The translations under genes and the position numbers were made by a program. Below the pieces are notes generated by a model that saw nothing but the letters and a program-made list of their open reading frames with translations, did no database searches and had not been told where the DNA came from. 64,000 nucleotides of DNA from NCBI GenBank assembly GCA_029204225.1, contig CM055101.1, positions 33,735,683-33,799,682 of the forward strand, written 5' to 3'. Position 1 is the first letter of the stretch; each line of letters opens with the position of its first letter. Source of the DNA: Diphasiastrum complanatum. Its lineage: Eukaryota; Streptophyta; Lycopodiopsida; Lycopodiales; Lycopodiaceae. Below, in pieces: positions 12,725 to 24,580 of the stretch.

Positions 12725-14790
12725 GTGTACGTTTTATTTTATTTTATATCAGCTTGGCTTGAAAGCATTGCTAGCGTGGCATCCCACTTAAGAGTTCGAA
12801 TACACGAGCTTTGATTTTTCTCGCCATCTGCCCAGCCTCCAGCCTCCAGCCTCCAGCCTCATTCTTCTGATAAGCAGCTTGCATCAGCTCGCCTATCTTG
12901 AGTACTGCAATTTCTATGACAGACAATCAGTACTGCACAATACATAAAAAAATTCATCAGTGGGTCTCTCTATCTCTCTCTCGTCCCGTTTAGAGTGTTA
13001 ATTGATCTACTTTAAATTCTTTGCAGTGATGCTGGAGGCTTTCACACAGTTTTCTTGCCAGATCCACACTTGTAATTTCAATTTCAAGCCTGAATGATAC
13101 TTTCTACCACTCTAGTAAGTACACATTGTGCTGGCTTTGATTTCTGGATGATTTGTATTTGAAATTGCATTTGATCTAGTGGCTGATCCCAGCTACTATA
13201 CACAGTGCTGAAGATCTTCTGAGTTTGGGTATGATAGACAGGGTGTTCCATGCAGAAATTACATTCATTCTTTACTATTCATGTGATTGATTGAGAAAGA
13301 TCCCAATTGTTCCCTGCTGGAGTCTGCTTGAACGCGTTTGAGTTATAATTTGAAGATTCCGAAGAGAAATATGCTTTGGGTACGTCCTATAGTCAGACTG
13401 CACATGATCTCGAATTTATACTTTTTCTCAACTTTATTCAGCTCTGCGACAGCAGCAGATCCTGACAGGCATTCCCACTCTCGAGGCGATTACTTTGAAA
13501 GTTTCACAGCGTTTTTTCTGAATTCATTTTAGCTTTGGAAACAAGCTCAGCTAGCTAAATTTGCTTCGGCGAAAGCTGATTAGTACACTATCAGATTATT
13601 TCAAGCTAGTGTTGCTATAAGCCTAAAGGTTTTTAGGTACCAGTGGTAAATCGTAATTAGTTAAGACTGGGCACAATGTAATGGAGAACCTCTAGATGGT
13701 ATTGAAGAAGAATTTCGAAGATCTCAAAACAAAAGTACATCTGATTATATTTTTCAGGTGAGCACAGCTTTAGTAGAACGACTGAATGATTAGTTTATCG
13801 CTGGATTTACTTTCACCGTGTTATTTTTCCTTCCAACAGAAACTTCAACTACCTCACACATCAACTCTTGAGCCTTAACGATAGATTTGCACTCCTTTAG
13901 GTTGGGTCTTTCCATATCTAACAAATCTTCCCATGTTTACATCACTTATCGTACTAATCGTCTGAAAACGAAGAACTTAACTAGCGTGCATAGTTGTTTC
14001 GAATAGAAACGGGAATGACCTTCCTGAAGAACGGCCTGACCTTGAAGATACAGACCTGGTACTTCTATTAGTCGTGTAATTATTCCATTGTTTACTCATG
14101 TTTTGAATAGAAACGCGAGTGGCCTTCCACAGGAAAACTTGGTACTTCTACTAGCCCTGCAGTGATTCAATCATTTACTCCTGTTTAGAATGCCAGCAGG
14201 CTTTGCAGCATGTTATCACATGGGCTGGCTCAGAGAGAGCGTTTGGCTGTGATCTGATAGAGCCAGGAGTGAAACCCGGAACACGTACAACCATATTTTC
14301 CTGATGTATTTCTCGTTCGGCATACTTAGCAGGCGCTAGCGCATTTCTCTATTCACTTTGTCCATGCTCATCCTCCCCTAGTTTTGCTACCAGAAGCAGG
14401 CTGAATTATCGACCTTTGACAGCAATCTTCTTAAATTGTTCCTAACCGTGTCGAACGCGATGGAGGATGCAGGGTGGGATACATCAAACTTGAAAGGCAA
14501 GATTTGAACTGTGAATCTTTTAGATTGCTATGAAAGCTAATTAATGAAGTCAGGTGTATGTCCTAATCTCTGCTTTTTTCATGAATGTGGCCAAGTCTTT
14601 CCTACGCCGGCACTTGTTGATGTCTACGCAATAATAAAAGTTTTATAAACGTGATTTGTGAGAAAGCTGCAGGTTGAATGTTTGTGTTCTTGTAAGAGAA
14701 CTCGATGCTGATTTAGGTCGATGAAAAGCGTTCTAAATAACATCATTTTAGATATCTATGTGTGTTTACATTTTGAAATCTTTTACGCAG
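12725..14790 (+). promoter_or_regulatory. Probable promoter and 5' leader region of the GDU-like gene
   Basis: A TTTTATTTTATTTTATATC stretch at 12730-12748 could serve as a TATA region. A heptamer tandem (CAGCCTC, four copies) lies at about 12834-12862 and CT-rich leader-like sequence at 12960-12990. The coding exon downstream is preceded by a good 3' splice site (TTTTACGCAG ending at 14790). A candidate donor is CAG|GTGAGC at 13758. If that pair is used the upstream exon has an in-frame stop (TGA at about 13742), so it would be untranslated leader. The exon structure is inferred; transcript data would settle it. Confidence 0.35.
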
Positions 14791-14876
14791 GATCTTATCG
14801 GAGGCATCTTCAGGATCGACCGAATGGCAACTCATGCTCAAGGTCTACACTGAATGACGGTATCGCCTGCCCTGAC

Positions 14877-15284
14877 ATGCAATCACCACTGCCATACATG
14901 TTGGCTGGTCTGGCTGCCATGATCTTGCTCGTTATCATTTCTCTTATGATTTTGGCTTGTTCGTATCTCAAGACTCGCTATAATCTAAGACAGGCAGTGA
15001 CAACCCCGGACAACAGCACACAATCTGATCAACAGGCCGGAGATGTGACCACGAAACCACTGGACATCATGCACCCAACCAAGGGATCTGATAAAATGTC
15101 CACGGATGTTATGGTGATAATGGCAGGTGAGGAAAAACCCACACACTTAGCACAACCTGCAAGCTTAGTCGAAGGGCTTGACATTTCCATTTGTATTGCT
15201 ACAGAAAATGTAGCACAGGCAGAAAACTGCCCTCAAGAAAGTGAGAGAAAGTATTCTGCTGTTCAGATGCAAACTTTCAATTGA
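14877..15284 (+). CDS. GLUTAMINE DUMPER-like (GDU) membrane protein
   Basis: The reading has the two hallmarks of the plant GDU family. One is a single N-terminal membrane segment (about 23 residues, LAGLAAMILLVIISLMILAC, preceded by SPLPYM and followed by a basic K-T-R). The other is the cytosolic VIMAG motif in the context DVMVIMAGEEKPTHLA. GDU proteins sit in the plasma membrane, interact with RING-type ubiquitin ligases of the LOG2 type and influence amino-acid export; this is family knowledge. The start chosen is the only in-frame Met after a probable splice acceptor at 14790, giving 135 residues, a normal GDU size. The same frame stays open upstream to an ATG at 14721, but that extension crosses the acceptor and reads like intron. 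An upstream coding exon cannot be excluded. The tail beyond VIMAG is polar and not conserved to my knowledge. No frame damage is seen. Confidence 0.8.
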   Translation: MQSPLPYMLAGLAAMILLVIISLMILACSYLKTRYNLRQAVTTPDNSTQSDQQAGDVTTKPLDIMHPTKGSDKMSTDVMVIMAGEEKPTHLAQPASLVEGLDISICIATENVAQAENCPQESERKYSAVQMQTFN

Positions 15285-17470
15285 TCCTCAAAATACCTGC
15301 AATGAACAATATAAAGACTGTGTCCTCGAGATAATGAGCTTTTTAGTCTCTGAAACGTAGAAGCGCTTGTTTTAGGTTGTATATACTCACAGAAATATTA
15401 CTCCTGGAATTGGTTTCTTTGAATTTCAGCCTATTTGGAATTGGATAAACTACTCATACAGTGGGAGCGTCATACGGAATTGATTGGTTCTTTAAAACTG
15501 AAAACAATGATGGGGAGACTCTTTATTAAGTAGGACTGCTTTTGTAAGATATTCCAGCTTTCAGATAGTGTTGCTTTCTGAGTTTGTATATTACTTGTGA
15601 TTATGGCACACCTCACTGGATAGTTGCCTCCAGCTCTGTTTGGTGTCTAAATAGGAATATTGCTAGTGGTGGGGAACAGAATTTGAATGAAATTCAACAA
15701 CGGATGGTGAGTTGATCTTATTCGACTTCTATATTATATCAATCAGCTTTGTCAGCATTTGCAGAATAAAAATCCGCTTTTTCCAATTTATAAGATTGTC
15801 TTTAAAAGCAGATCTCTTTGTGTTCAAAGCTGTCTTCACACACTGCATTCTATTTAAGAATACCCAAATGCAGATCATAGTTTCTCCATCCTACCGCTAA
15901 TTTTTTTGTGTATCTGTCATGGAGACATGCAGTCTTATCAACAAGCTGATGTATCATCCTAGCCGTCCATATATCTCACGCAGATGATGGACATCATCAA
16001 CCAGCAAGTGTTTTAAATATCTATTTTGCTCAACTCAGAGAAAAAAACATTTATTTTGCAGCTTAGTATCTGAAGGCTTCTCAGATAGCTTGGAAGTCCT
16101 CTGATCTTAAGGAGGCATTTAGTCCCGGTGTGGGGTGTCCAACTAGTGGGTAAGCGCGCCATTACACAAGCACGGCACAGCATAGCACACCACACCACAC
16201 CACAGTGCCACACCACACATGTTGAAATTTAAGCATAGCACAACACACGTGTTGAAATCAGAGCACTGAAATAGCTTGAGACAAGGCTCAAGAGAGAGAA
16301 GAAAAACCGAGAAGATCAAGCAACTAGAATCTTATCAAGGAAAAAGTAATACAAAGAGTGAAAAAGAGAAACTACTAGTCACAAAGAAAGTATTATAGTG
16401 AGAGGAAGAGATGGAGCAAGCATGAAGCATTTTCACTGCATTCTATGCCAAGGAAATTATACAATGGATTGATTGAATTTTGTATCCATTGATGTATAAA
16501 TGATCCAAAGCTCGTATAGTTATAAATTTGGCACATCAATTACTTATCTTGGCATCCAAAATTAGAGAAAAAAATTGAAACAAAGTGATGCCTTTATTAG
16601 TAGAAAAATGTGAGAACACTAATGACCAAGAAATATAAGTCCCCAACTTGGGAAAGCTTTAAGATTGCAAGATTGACAAGGCTTAAGCTCATAGCAAGGC
16701 GATGAACATTCATTGTCTAAAGAAAGCCATGAGCGCTGAAGCAAAAATACCCTTACTGTAACACTTGGTCCCAGATTCAAGTTCCCTTTGGTAATCAAAG
16801 TGCATTGATGCATAAATGGTGTGGTGTGGTGTGGGGACACCATTGATGTAATTTGCTTAGCATTTAAAACAACGGGAAGAAAATTTAGTAATTTTTCTAT
16901 TTTGAGAAGAAAGTTGAGAGAGGATTTTATTATGCATAAACATAGACATAGGCATGTGTATGGGGCCAAAACCCAAATAAGCAACATTAATACAAATATG
17001 TGGAAAAAAAAAACACCTTCAAGTAATTTGAAAGTTTTAACCATTCAAAGACCTATGCTTCTTTGTGGTTGTAACTGCGCACTTTGCCTTTTAGTCAAGC
17101 TATTTGAAAGGCCTCCAAGTTGGCCTCTAAATTGGTATTTGCATATTTTCACAGTAAGGGCTTTCTAACATGAGATTTTCACAAATTTATTAGAAAGCTT
17201 ATAATCATGCCATCCCTATGTTTATTGACTGAAACTTTTGTTTATGTCGAAACACATGGATGCTCTACTCCCAATCATTGTCTTGGTGTAAAGCATTGGT
17301 GCTTGAGTGGATAAGGGGAATGTTATATTTTCATTTCCAACAAACTCAAGCCCCCTATGTTCAATGTTGAAGGTGTTGACGCTTACTACTTAGGTCAAGG
17401 CAATTTATTATTATTATATTTAATTTACAACCAAATTCGATGCTTTATCTTTTGATGATTTCAATGGTTC
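15285..17470. other. 3' flank of the GDU-like gene and intergenic DNA
   Basis: No coding signal recognised. A short CACAC/ACCAC-rich patch lies at 16165-16220. Opposite-strand ORFs at 16619-17168 lack motifs. A short stretch near 17470-17495 resembles sequence at 58035-58060, so part of this may be repetitive. Confidence 0.5.
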
Positions 17471-17522
17471 TACAGGAGAGTTCAAATCCGACAAATAACC
17501 CAGTCTTCAAACTAAAACAAGT

Positions 17523-18890
17523 TTGGAAAAGGATACAAGTTCATACAACAAGAGAGAAGCTAGATGGAGAAGCTCAACATTTGCATTCGTGGCCAAGATG
17601 GTCACCATAAGGTTACTTCTAGCACTTGCTTCACATTTTGGTTGGATGCTCTTTCAAATGGATGTTTCTAATGCATTGCTCAATGGTTATTTGGAGGAAG
17701 ATATCTTCATGGAGCAGCCCCAAGGCTTCATCAAGCTCAGGATGGAAGGTAAAGTATGTCATCTTCAAAGAAGCTTGTATGGCTTGAAGCAAGCATTGAC
17801 AAGGTCTTGGAACTCAAGACTCAATGATTTCCTAGTTTTTGACTTGATTCACTCAAAGTGAGTATGATCCAAGCCTGTACATCATTTTTGATGTAAATGG
17901 CATTGTACTATTATTGATTTATGTAGATGACATCATACTTAGTAGTGATAACATTGATGGCATTGAGACAACCAAGAAAAATCTATCTCTTGAATTTAAG
18001 ATGGTAGATCTTGGTCAACTTCACTTTATTTTGGGCATAGAAGTACTTACAGGTTCAGATTTCATCTTAATTAGTCGATCTAAGTATGCTCAAAGTTTTC
18101 TCAATAGATTTAAGATGCAAGATTGCAAACATGTAGAAACACCAATGGAGCAAGATGTAAAAGTGCTCAATAAAAGTGATGAGGCATCCTTTATGGATGT
18201 CACTCTTTATAGGCAACTTATAGGCTCCTTAATGTGGATCACCATAACAAGGCCTGATCTATGCTTTAGTGTGGGTAGGCTGAGTCAATATATGCAAGAT
18301 CTATTGATCATACATTGGAAAAGTGCAAAAACAATCTTGAGATACCTCTCGGGCACTCTAGATCATGGAATTATCTATAGAGGGGATATTATTGATTTGC
18401 ATGCCTTGAGTGACTCAAATTTTGCAGGTGATAAAAGGGATAGAAAGTCCACAAGTGCCTATGCAGCATTCATTGGTGGAGGAGTTGTTTTTTGGTTGTC
18501 AAAGAAACAAGAAACCTCTCACTATCTTCTATCGAGGCCACGAAAAGCTCTCACTACCACTACAAAGGAGCTTCTTTGGATAAAAAGGCTATTTATGGAG
18601 CTAAGGTCATAATTTTAGATGTTATAACTCTTTATAATGAAAACATTTCATCCAACACCTTGCAAACAATCCAATCTTCCATGCAAGGTCAAAGCATATT
18701 CAGATCTCTCATCATTTTGTGAGAGAAAAGGTGCAATCTAAGGAGATATCTTTGGAGCATGTGGCAAGTAGTGAATGTGTTGCTGATATCCTCACTAAAC
18801 CACTTTAGAGAGCTGCATTTGTGAAGTTAAGATCAGCCCTAGGGTTGATAAGAAAGTCTATGTTATCTTCAAACTAGATGTGAGGAGGAG
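17523..18890 (+). pseudogene. Ty1/Copia pol 3' half: RT, RNase H and polypurine tract
   Basis: RT motifs appear in order: FQMDVSNALLNGYLEEDIFM and VCHLQRSLYGLKQA. After a frameshift near 17860 come LLIYVDDIILSSDN, with the intact YVDD catalytic box near 17922, and FKMVDLGQLHFILGIEV. RNase H follows (LYRQLIGSLMWITITRPDLC, SDSNFAGDKRDRKSTSAY, FWLSKKQ) and a second frameshift near 18530 precedes HVASSECVADILTKPL. The purine run GATGTGAGGAGGAG (18877-18890) is the expected polypurine tract directly before the LTR. The left end is truncated within RT: no gag, protease or integrase is present. Stops and frameshifts show it is dead, although the catalytic box survives. Confidence 0.9.
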
Positions 18891-19576
18891 TGTTAAATTT
18901 ACACAAGCTAGTTTGTAAATTCCACTTGTAAATTATTTTGAGGCCATGTTATAGAATGTCACACATGCCAAAATCATAGGATACCTTCTTCTAAGTCAAA
19001 TCCATAAACTAGCTTTGGAATGGTACCTTTGGAATAAGGCCAAAATGTGCATGGATAGGCTAGAGAGATTCTAGGAGCTAAAAATTGCATGTTTTACATT
19101 GTTTTTGGATCTTGAGATCTTGACCCCAAATTAGGGTGGATTAAATGGCCTATTAGGTTAGATGTTAGAGTTAGAGTATGATAAGTTCAGAGAAGCCCCA
19201 AAATGCTTAGATCCGAGCTTGAAATGTATAAATATGTGATGGGATCTCCATCAAATTATGAGTAAAATCGAGATCTTCCTTCATGACTAGTTTGTGTCTA
19301 TCTTTTGAATGATGATTTCTATTGCCATATGTTTTTTTTTATTAGTAGATGTGATTGAAGGTGTAGGTACAGTACATAGGTAGCAGCAGGCCGTACACTC
19401 ACACGTGTGAAGAGTTTGGCATGTTTTGGAGCCAATTTGTAGAGTTCAAGCCAAGATAAGCTAGAAATCAATATATTGATTAGTAATCTAGCTTATAGAT
19501 CTTGATTGGGTCTTTTTTAGGTGCTTTCTCCATCATTTCTAGGATCAATTGGATTTATTTTGCTGCCTTTTTGACA
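18891..19576 (+). repeat. 3' LTR of the Copia relic at 17523-18890
   Basis: It starts TGTTAAATTTAC right after the polypurine tract and most likely ends TTTTTGACA at 19576, giving about 686 bp with TG...CA termini. It carries the G-box palindrome at 19399-19410 and is distantly alignable with the LTR at 59657-60465, for example in ACCTTTGGAAT and GCCGTAC before the palindrome. The right edge is inferred from the terminal CA and the expected position after a GGATC...TTT stretch; no second LTR is available for comparison. Confidence 0.7.
19399..19410. promoter_or_regulatory. G-box palindrome TCACACGTGTGA in LTR
   Basis: Perfect 12-bp palindrome centred on CACGTG, preceded by GGCCGTAC as in the LTR at 59657. 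G-box cores bind plant bHLH and bZIP factors; use by this LTR is inferred. Confidence 0.5.
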
Positions 19577-20030
19577 ACCCACACCTATAACAGGTATGGA
19601 TTCATTACCACCACCTTTAGGTGCCAATGTCACAATTTCCTCATACAAAGCAGAATCCAAAGGGAAGGAAATTCGGAGAGATTTACAAGCAAGTCGAGAA
19701 ATGACGGGATGTCAAAAACAATTGTTGGAACCTCGTGAAATTCGTAGAGTCAAAAACTTAGTTTGTTGTACTTTCTCCTATTTGCAAAAATTAACCTCTA
19801 TCGAAATTAAGCAAATTCGCTCTATGGTGGCCTAGTCGTTACAGATTTTCACAAAATCAATGAATTAAGTAGTATAAAGGGTTTGATCATTCTCCAAGAG
19901 AGAGAATAATCTCTTCTTTTGTATGATAAGTGTATGTAAGAAGGTGAATGGAATGTGATGTGTAATATTCACAATGAATACTACAGTGACATATCTGGTT
20001 ATCCAAAGATATTTGGGTAAATTGGCATCT
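19577..20030. other. Junction DNA between Copia LTR and Gypsy element
   Basis: Overlapping short plus-strand ORFs (19502-19835) lack recognisable motifs. This is probably leader or internal sequence of the Gypsy element or of an older insertion; I cannot say which. Confidence 0.3.
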
Positions 20031-20034
20031 AGAA

Positions 20035-20855
20035 ACACCAATGGTGAAACGATTTGGTCAAGGTCTGTGATTATAAAAATTACTTTATCTTTCAAGCTCT
20101 TCGAAAAATAGTAAGCAATTAGATCAGTCAACAACTAGCAAATAGATTCATCAAACAGAATCGTATTGGCTAATGATTCCTCTTAATTGAATACAGAGAA
20201 TTTGTTCTTATCACAGGAAGCACACAGAACAGATCATCAAACAAGTTCATTATCTGAACACATAGCTCATTCAGAATTGAAAGAAGTTCTGCTTATGGTT
20301 ATGCTTAACAACTTTGGCTAATTCCCTGCACACATTAGTTAGAATTGTCGCTCTCTGGTGACGCCTGAAAATCCACGTTAGAGTAACTGAAATTCAGTAA
20401 GAAATGAGAAATATGTGTGACGCAGACAGAGAAGTATCACAAACAGTTACAGATCATATAGAGTGTATTCGCTCATTTGATAAGAAGTAATGCTGTAAGA
20501 GATGGCAGAGAGAAAGAACGCTCAAGCTTATAGAAACTGGCTCTCTTCTCTCTCATTTGATACTCAAATCTGTGCATATGCGTATGTACAATGGCATGAA
20601 GTGTCGACCTTATAGGAACGATCACCGGCCTCAATGTCATTTACCAACCGTAAAGATGTCGGTTGAGATCCGCTAATGCGTCTCTATAGAACGTTGCACA
20701 AAATGTTGTGAGTTCTAACCTAAATATGAATTTACAAGGTGCGAATAGGCGTTTACATGAATTTAGGCACTATAGCACATTTACATGTATAGGAATTGAA
20801 ATTTTTTGCAATATAAACAATAACTTTGGATAATGTGGGATCATGAGGCTCCACA
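20035..20855 (-). repeat. Probable 3' LTR of the minus-strand Gypsy element
   Basis: On the minus strand a purine run (GAGGAAAAGGATA, about 20856-20868) follows the end of the extra ORF and is succeeded by TGTGGAGCC at 20855. This is the arrangement polypurine tract then LTR. The sequence leftwards to about 20035 has no ORF and looks like LTR (CT-rich initiator-like stretches, frequent GAGAGAGAA). Its left end was not matched to a second LTR, so that boundary is uncertain. Confidence 0.45.
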
Positions 20856-20897
20856 TATCCTTTTCCTCAGTTGTGTAGTGGCTCGCAAACAAATTTC

Positions 20898-22843
20898 TTA
20901 CATTCTCCTTTGTCGCTTCCTGCTGGTTGGCTTTCTATGGAATATGGCTTTTGCTCGAGCTTCAGTTTCTTCATTAACTTGTTCTAGGGTCATCTCTTTT
21001 GTAGCAAGGAAGTTGTTGTTCTTCTGATTGTAATCTTCCTGAAAAGATAAATTTGGATAACCTCCCATTCTGCGATTGCCCAATGGTGCAAAGGGGTTGT
21101 CAATCAATGTGTTATTTACAAGATGAGTGTACCAACTATCCTCAGACAAGATTTCAGACATCTCAGCAAAAGGGACAATTAGTGAGAGAGCTGCATATGT
21201 ATATTCTAGGAATTTCTCTTTAATGTACAATTGTTGGATGGATAGAAGTGCATAGGAAATGAGAGAACCAATATTTACATAATTGTAAGTATGGTATGGT
21301 CTGGTTATTGGATTAGTGGAGCAAAGTATATTTTTTGTTTTAACTTCCTCCAAATAATGAGAATAGTTAGCTTCCCAATCTGTGTAGATTTCCCACAGAT
21401 CAGAGAATAAGATTTGACTAGAGAATCTGGAAGGAATTGGATTAGGGCTAGGGACAACTTCTTTAACATCAAAAATGTTAATTGAGTCTAGCTTATTATG
21501 ATACTCATCCAAAGCAGGAAAAATATTCTTTTCAAATGTTTTCAGATACTCTAGGATATATATATACAAAGATCCTGTAACAACATGGATATAGCTAGTT
21601 TGCACATTGAATTTATTTTAAACAATGGCAAGAGCAAGGTTGCCTTTTTGGTGCACTGTTAGTTTGGCCTCAAAAGTGTTTAGATTAGAGAAAGTCCAAG
21701 GGCTTTCCCATTGTTCTTTAGTATAACCAAAAAGTTTTGGTAAAAGAAGGTAATCCATTCTCCATTGGAGTTCTGGACTATAAAAAGGTGGAAGAAAAAA
21801 GTTTAGTTCTTGCTGGAATATCTGAAATTCTATCCTTAGTAGTGAATACACTACCTTGTTCTTTCGCTTCTCAGTCCCCTCGGGTGTAATATCGCTTTGT
21901 GGTGGCCTGACTGCAAGTGGTAGTACTGCAGGTTGTGGCACAGTTGGTACAGCTTCGACAACTGCTAACTTTGTCTCCTCGGCTTCAGTCTGAACAAATT
22001 GATCTCTCAGCAGCTGCATAAAGACTTGATCTATTTGGATGACTTTTTCTGCTGTGGATGCAACTTGTACATCAGTCTGAATTGCTTGATCTTGCTGCTG
22101 AACCGGGTCTTTGTTAGAAAACCTGGATTTGGCTTGAATTGAGTTTTACTTCTTCCAGTTCTTCCTTCAGTTTTTCGTAAGCAGCCATTTGTGGTTAGGG
22201 CAATGGGTTCTCCGTTCAAGGCTCTCAACAGGTATCCCATATTCGTATTGAAAATGATATAATCTTGCTCCGGTAAAAATATGGAAGCAAGAGCGAATCA
22301 CACGAAGCTCTTGAGATTGGGGTCTCTGATATAAGAAAGCTTATATCCCCTTTTCTTGAGATAAGCTTCATCCTGAAAAACTCCCCGTCCATAGGCAAAC
22401 CTAAGGCACGACAATAAATCGTTCTATAATAATAATCTCTTGATTTCGGACAATGGTGGAAATATGTCCCTCCTCTGTCTCGTTCAGATTTCGGATCAGC
22501 TCATGGCACACATCTGTAAGAATTCTTGATGGATCGAATTGAAGGAGTCCTTCAATCTGTGCTCGTATGGCTAATGGTTGTAAAACCGATAAGACTGGTT
22601 TTGGGTGTGTTTTGAATACAATCGCCATCATGATAGTAGTGGTAAACCAGTGATGGTGGAAGAGAGCTTGATCGTCAAAATTCACGAAATTAGCAAGCAA
22701 GAGTGATGGAAAAGAGGTGGCAGAAAAACAGAAGTGTTTGAGGTTTTTGGTATGTTGATGATATATCGGCGGATTAGACAAATATTTAATGAAAGCGTGT
22801 CCTTCATTTTGAAGGTACAGACTCAACAATAAGCTATCTAATC
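20898..22843 (-). pseudogene. Extra ORF downstream of Gypsy integrase, broken into four readings
   Basis: Between the integrase stop (23518) and the 3' LTR the minus strand carries about 640 codons in consecutive readings: 22829-22401, about 22400-22031 with one internal stop, 22019-21618 and 21605-20898. Composition is protein-like throughout (for example GYKLSYIRDPNLKSFV and ILFSDLWEIYTDWEANYSHY) and the C-terminus is strongly basic (RKPTSRKRQRRM), resembling a nuclear localisation signal. No signal peptide or clear membrane anchor is seen, so an envelope role is not supported. A polypyrimidine run followed by TAG|GAT on the minus strand (about 22870-22843) looks like a splice acceptor just before the ORF, which would fit expression from a spliced RNA. 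I do not recognise the family. Frame breaks show it is no longer functional here. Confidence 0.6.
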
Positions 22844-23517
22844 CTAAAAAAACAAAAATAAATAAATAAATAAAAAATAAACAAAATACACAAATGCTTC
22901 ACTCAGTTCGCAAAAGTTTAGCTAGGTATTTGTGAGTATTGAACTGCGAAAATAAATAATATACACAATCTACGAAACAATGTATACAATATTGGTATTG
23001 AAGATTGTTGCTTTTTTTGTTAAAATGTATGGGCGAAAAAATGTATTGGTGAAAAATGCGAAGATGTCGGGTTTTTTGCATATTTCCAATATGCTGTTAA
23101 CACAAAAACATGATGAAAACAAAGGCACATAACAAAATGATATGCAACATGCTAGCGAAATATTATATTTTTTTCGCAAATGTCCCGAAGGTCCAAGATG
23201 GAACGAAGATAAATCCCAAAAAAATGCGAAGGTGTCGGCATTTTTGCAAAAAATGCAGCAAAAAATACAAATGTAGCAACAGTGTTGCCTTTTTCACACA
23301 TTTTGCAAAGGTGAAAGATTGACAAAAAAGTGTCGGTTGCATGAAATGTGAACAATGTCGCAAACATATGGTCATAAAATGCGAAGGTGCAAGTGTCGCA
23401 AATTTTGCAAACTTAGTGAAAATTTTTGGACCAAAGGTGACAATTTTTTCAACTGGATAAAATGTGACTAGCATCAAAAATTTTGCAAATTTCTGAACTT
23501 GCCATATTCATCGAAAA
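22844..23517. other. Pol-to-extra-ORF spacer with repeated GCGAAGGTGTC motif
   Basis: Non-coding and A-rich. Variants of AAAATGCGAAGGTGTCGGC recur near 23050, 23225 and 23375, among many GCGAA and TTTTGCA words. Similar words occur at 31780-32000 inside another LTR. ORFs read here on either strand are low-complexity by-products. Confidence 0.55.
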
Positions 23518-24580
23518 TTAGTCATAGTAGCGCTTCACCCTTGAGCCATTTGCTTGAATATCAAGTAAATGTCCTTCAAGATCGACTAACTGAAGTGATC
23601 CATTGTTAAAAACTTCTATGACTTTGTAAGGTCTCATCCATCCGGTATGTAATTTTCCAAGAAACAGCATGTGTCTGTTATCATACAGAAGCACATAGTC
23701 CCCTTGTTCAATTTTTATTTCTTTAATAGATTGATCGAGAATTTCTTTTCTTTTATTCTGAACTCGTTCAGTCTCGAATAATGAAAGACGACGATCCTCC
23801 TCCAGTTGCGTCAAAGCTATCATCCACTCTTGGAGACTATCATGTTCATCCATTCGCTCTTTATTACTAATGCGAAATGTCAGAACTTCGAATCCTATTG
23901 GTAATATGAGATGTATTCCATACACAAGATAGTATGGAGTCTGCCTAGTTGTGATCTTTTCGGCAGTTCTTTATGCCCATAAGACAGATGGTAACTTCTG
24001 ATCCAAATCAAAAGAATGCGTTTCCGTTACTTTATTCAAAATTTCGTTTGCCCGTTCTGTAAGCCCATTTGCTTTTGGATTATATGGAGTGGTTTGGTGA
24101 TGCGTAATGGAGAAGTATGACAACATAGCCTCAATGGTCTGATTAAGAAAATGGGTTTCCCTATCGCTAACGAGTTCTAAGGGACATCCATAACGTGTGA
24201 TAATGCTTTGGAATAAAAACTTTGCTACAGTCTTAGCATCATTTTTAACTGTGGCTTTGGCCTCTACCATCTTGGTAGCATAGTCCGTAGCAACAAGAAT
24301 GTAACGTCGACGAGTTTTACGCATGATCGGTTTGATAGGCCCTACAAAATCTATCCCCCATTTCTCAAAATGTGCTAAGGGAATAGTTGGAGTAAGCAGC
24401 CAATGTGTCGCGAAGCTAGGTTTCCCCACCCTCTAACATGCATCACATTTTTGAATGATAAGTTAACATCTCTATAGACGGTAGGCCACCAATATTTAGC
24501 ATTAAGGATCTTTCTTGCAGTATTCTTAAGGGCATAGTGACCCCCCTGAATCTTCCTCATGTAATGCACTTATTATAGTG
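23518..24580 (-). pseudogene. Ty3/Gypsy integrase
   Basis: Minus-strand reading of the C-terminal third of pol. The zinc-binding HHCC region is recognisable (HYALKNTARKILNAKYWWPT, then KCDAC in a shifted frame with a stop after it, near 24440). The catalytic core follows: WGIDFVGPI with the first Asp, LVSDRETHF with the second Asp, and PKANGLTERANEIL with the Glu. After a stop near 23970 the segment YYLVYGIHLILPIGFEV and the C-terminal domain (QGDYVLLYDNRHM, LGKLHTGWMRPYKVIEV) follow, ending at 23518. The GPY/F-like tail and VYG...LPI phrase resemble Tat-type elements; lineage is tentative. All three catalytic acids survive, but at least two frame breaks disable it. Confidence 0.88.

Noticed and set aside
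20898-22843. Calling the extra Gypsy ORF an envelope gene
   Set aside because: No signal peptide, cleavage site or membrane anchor is visible and the C-terminus is highly basic; position alone is not enough.
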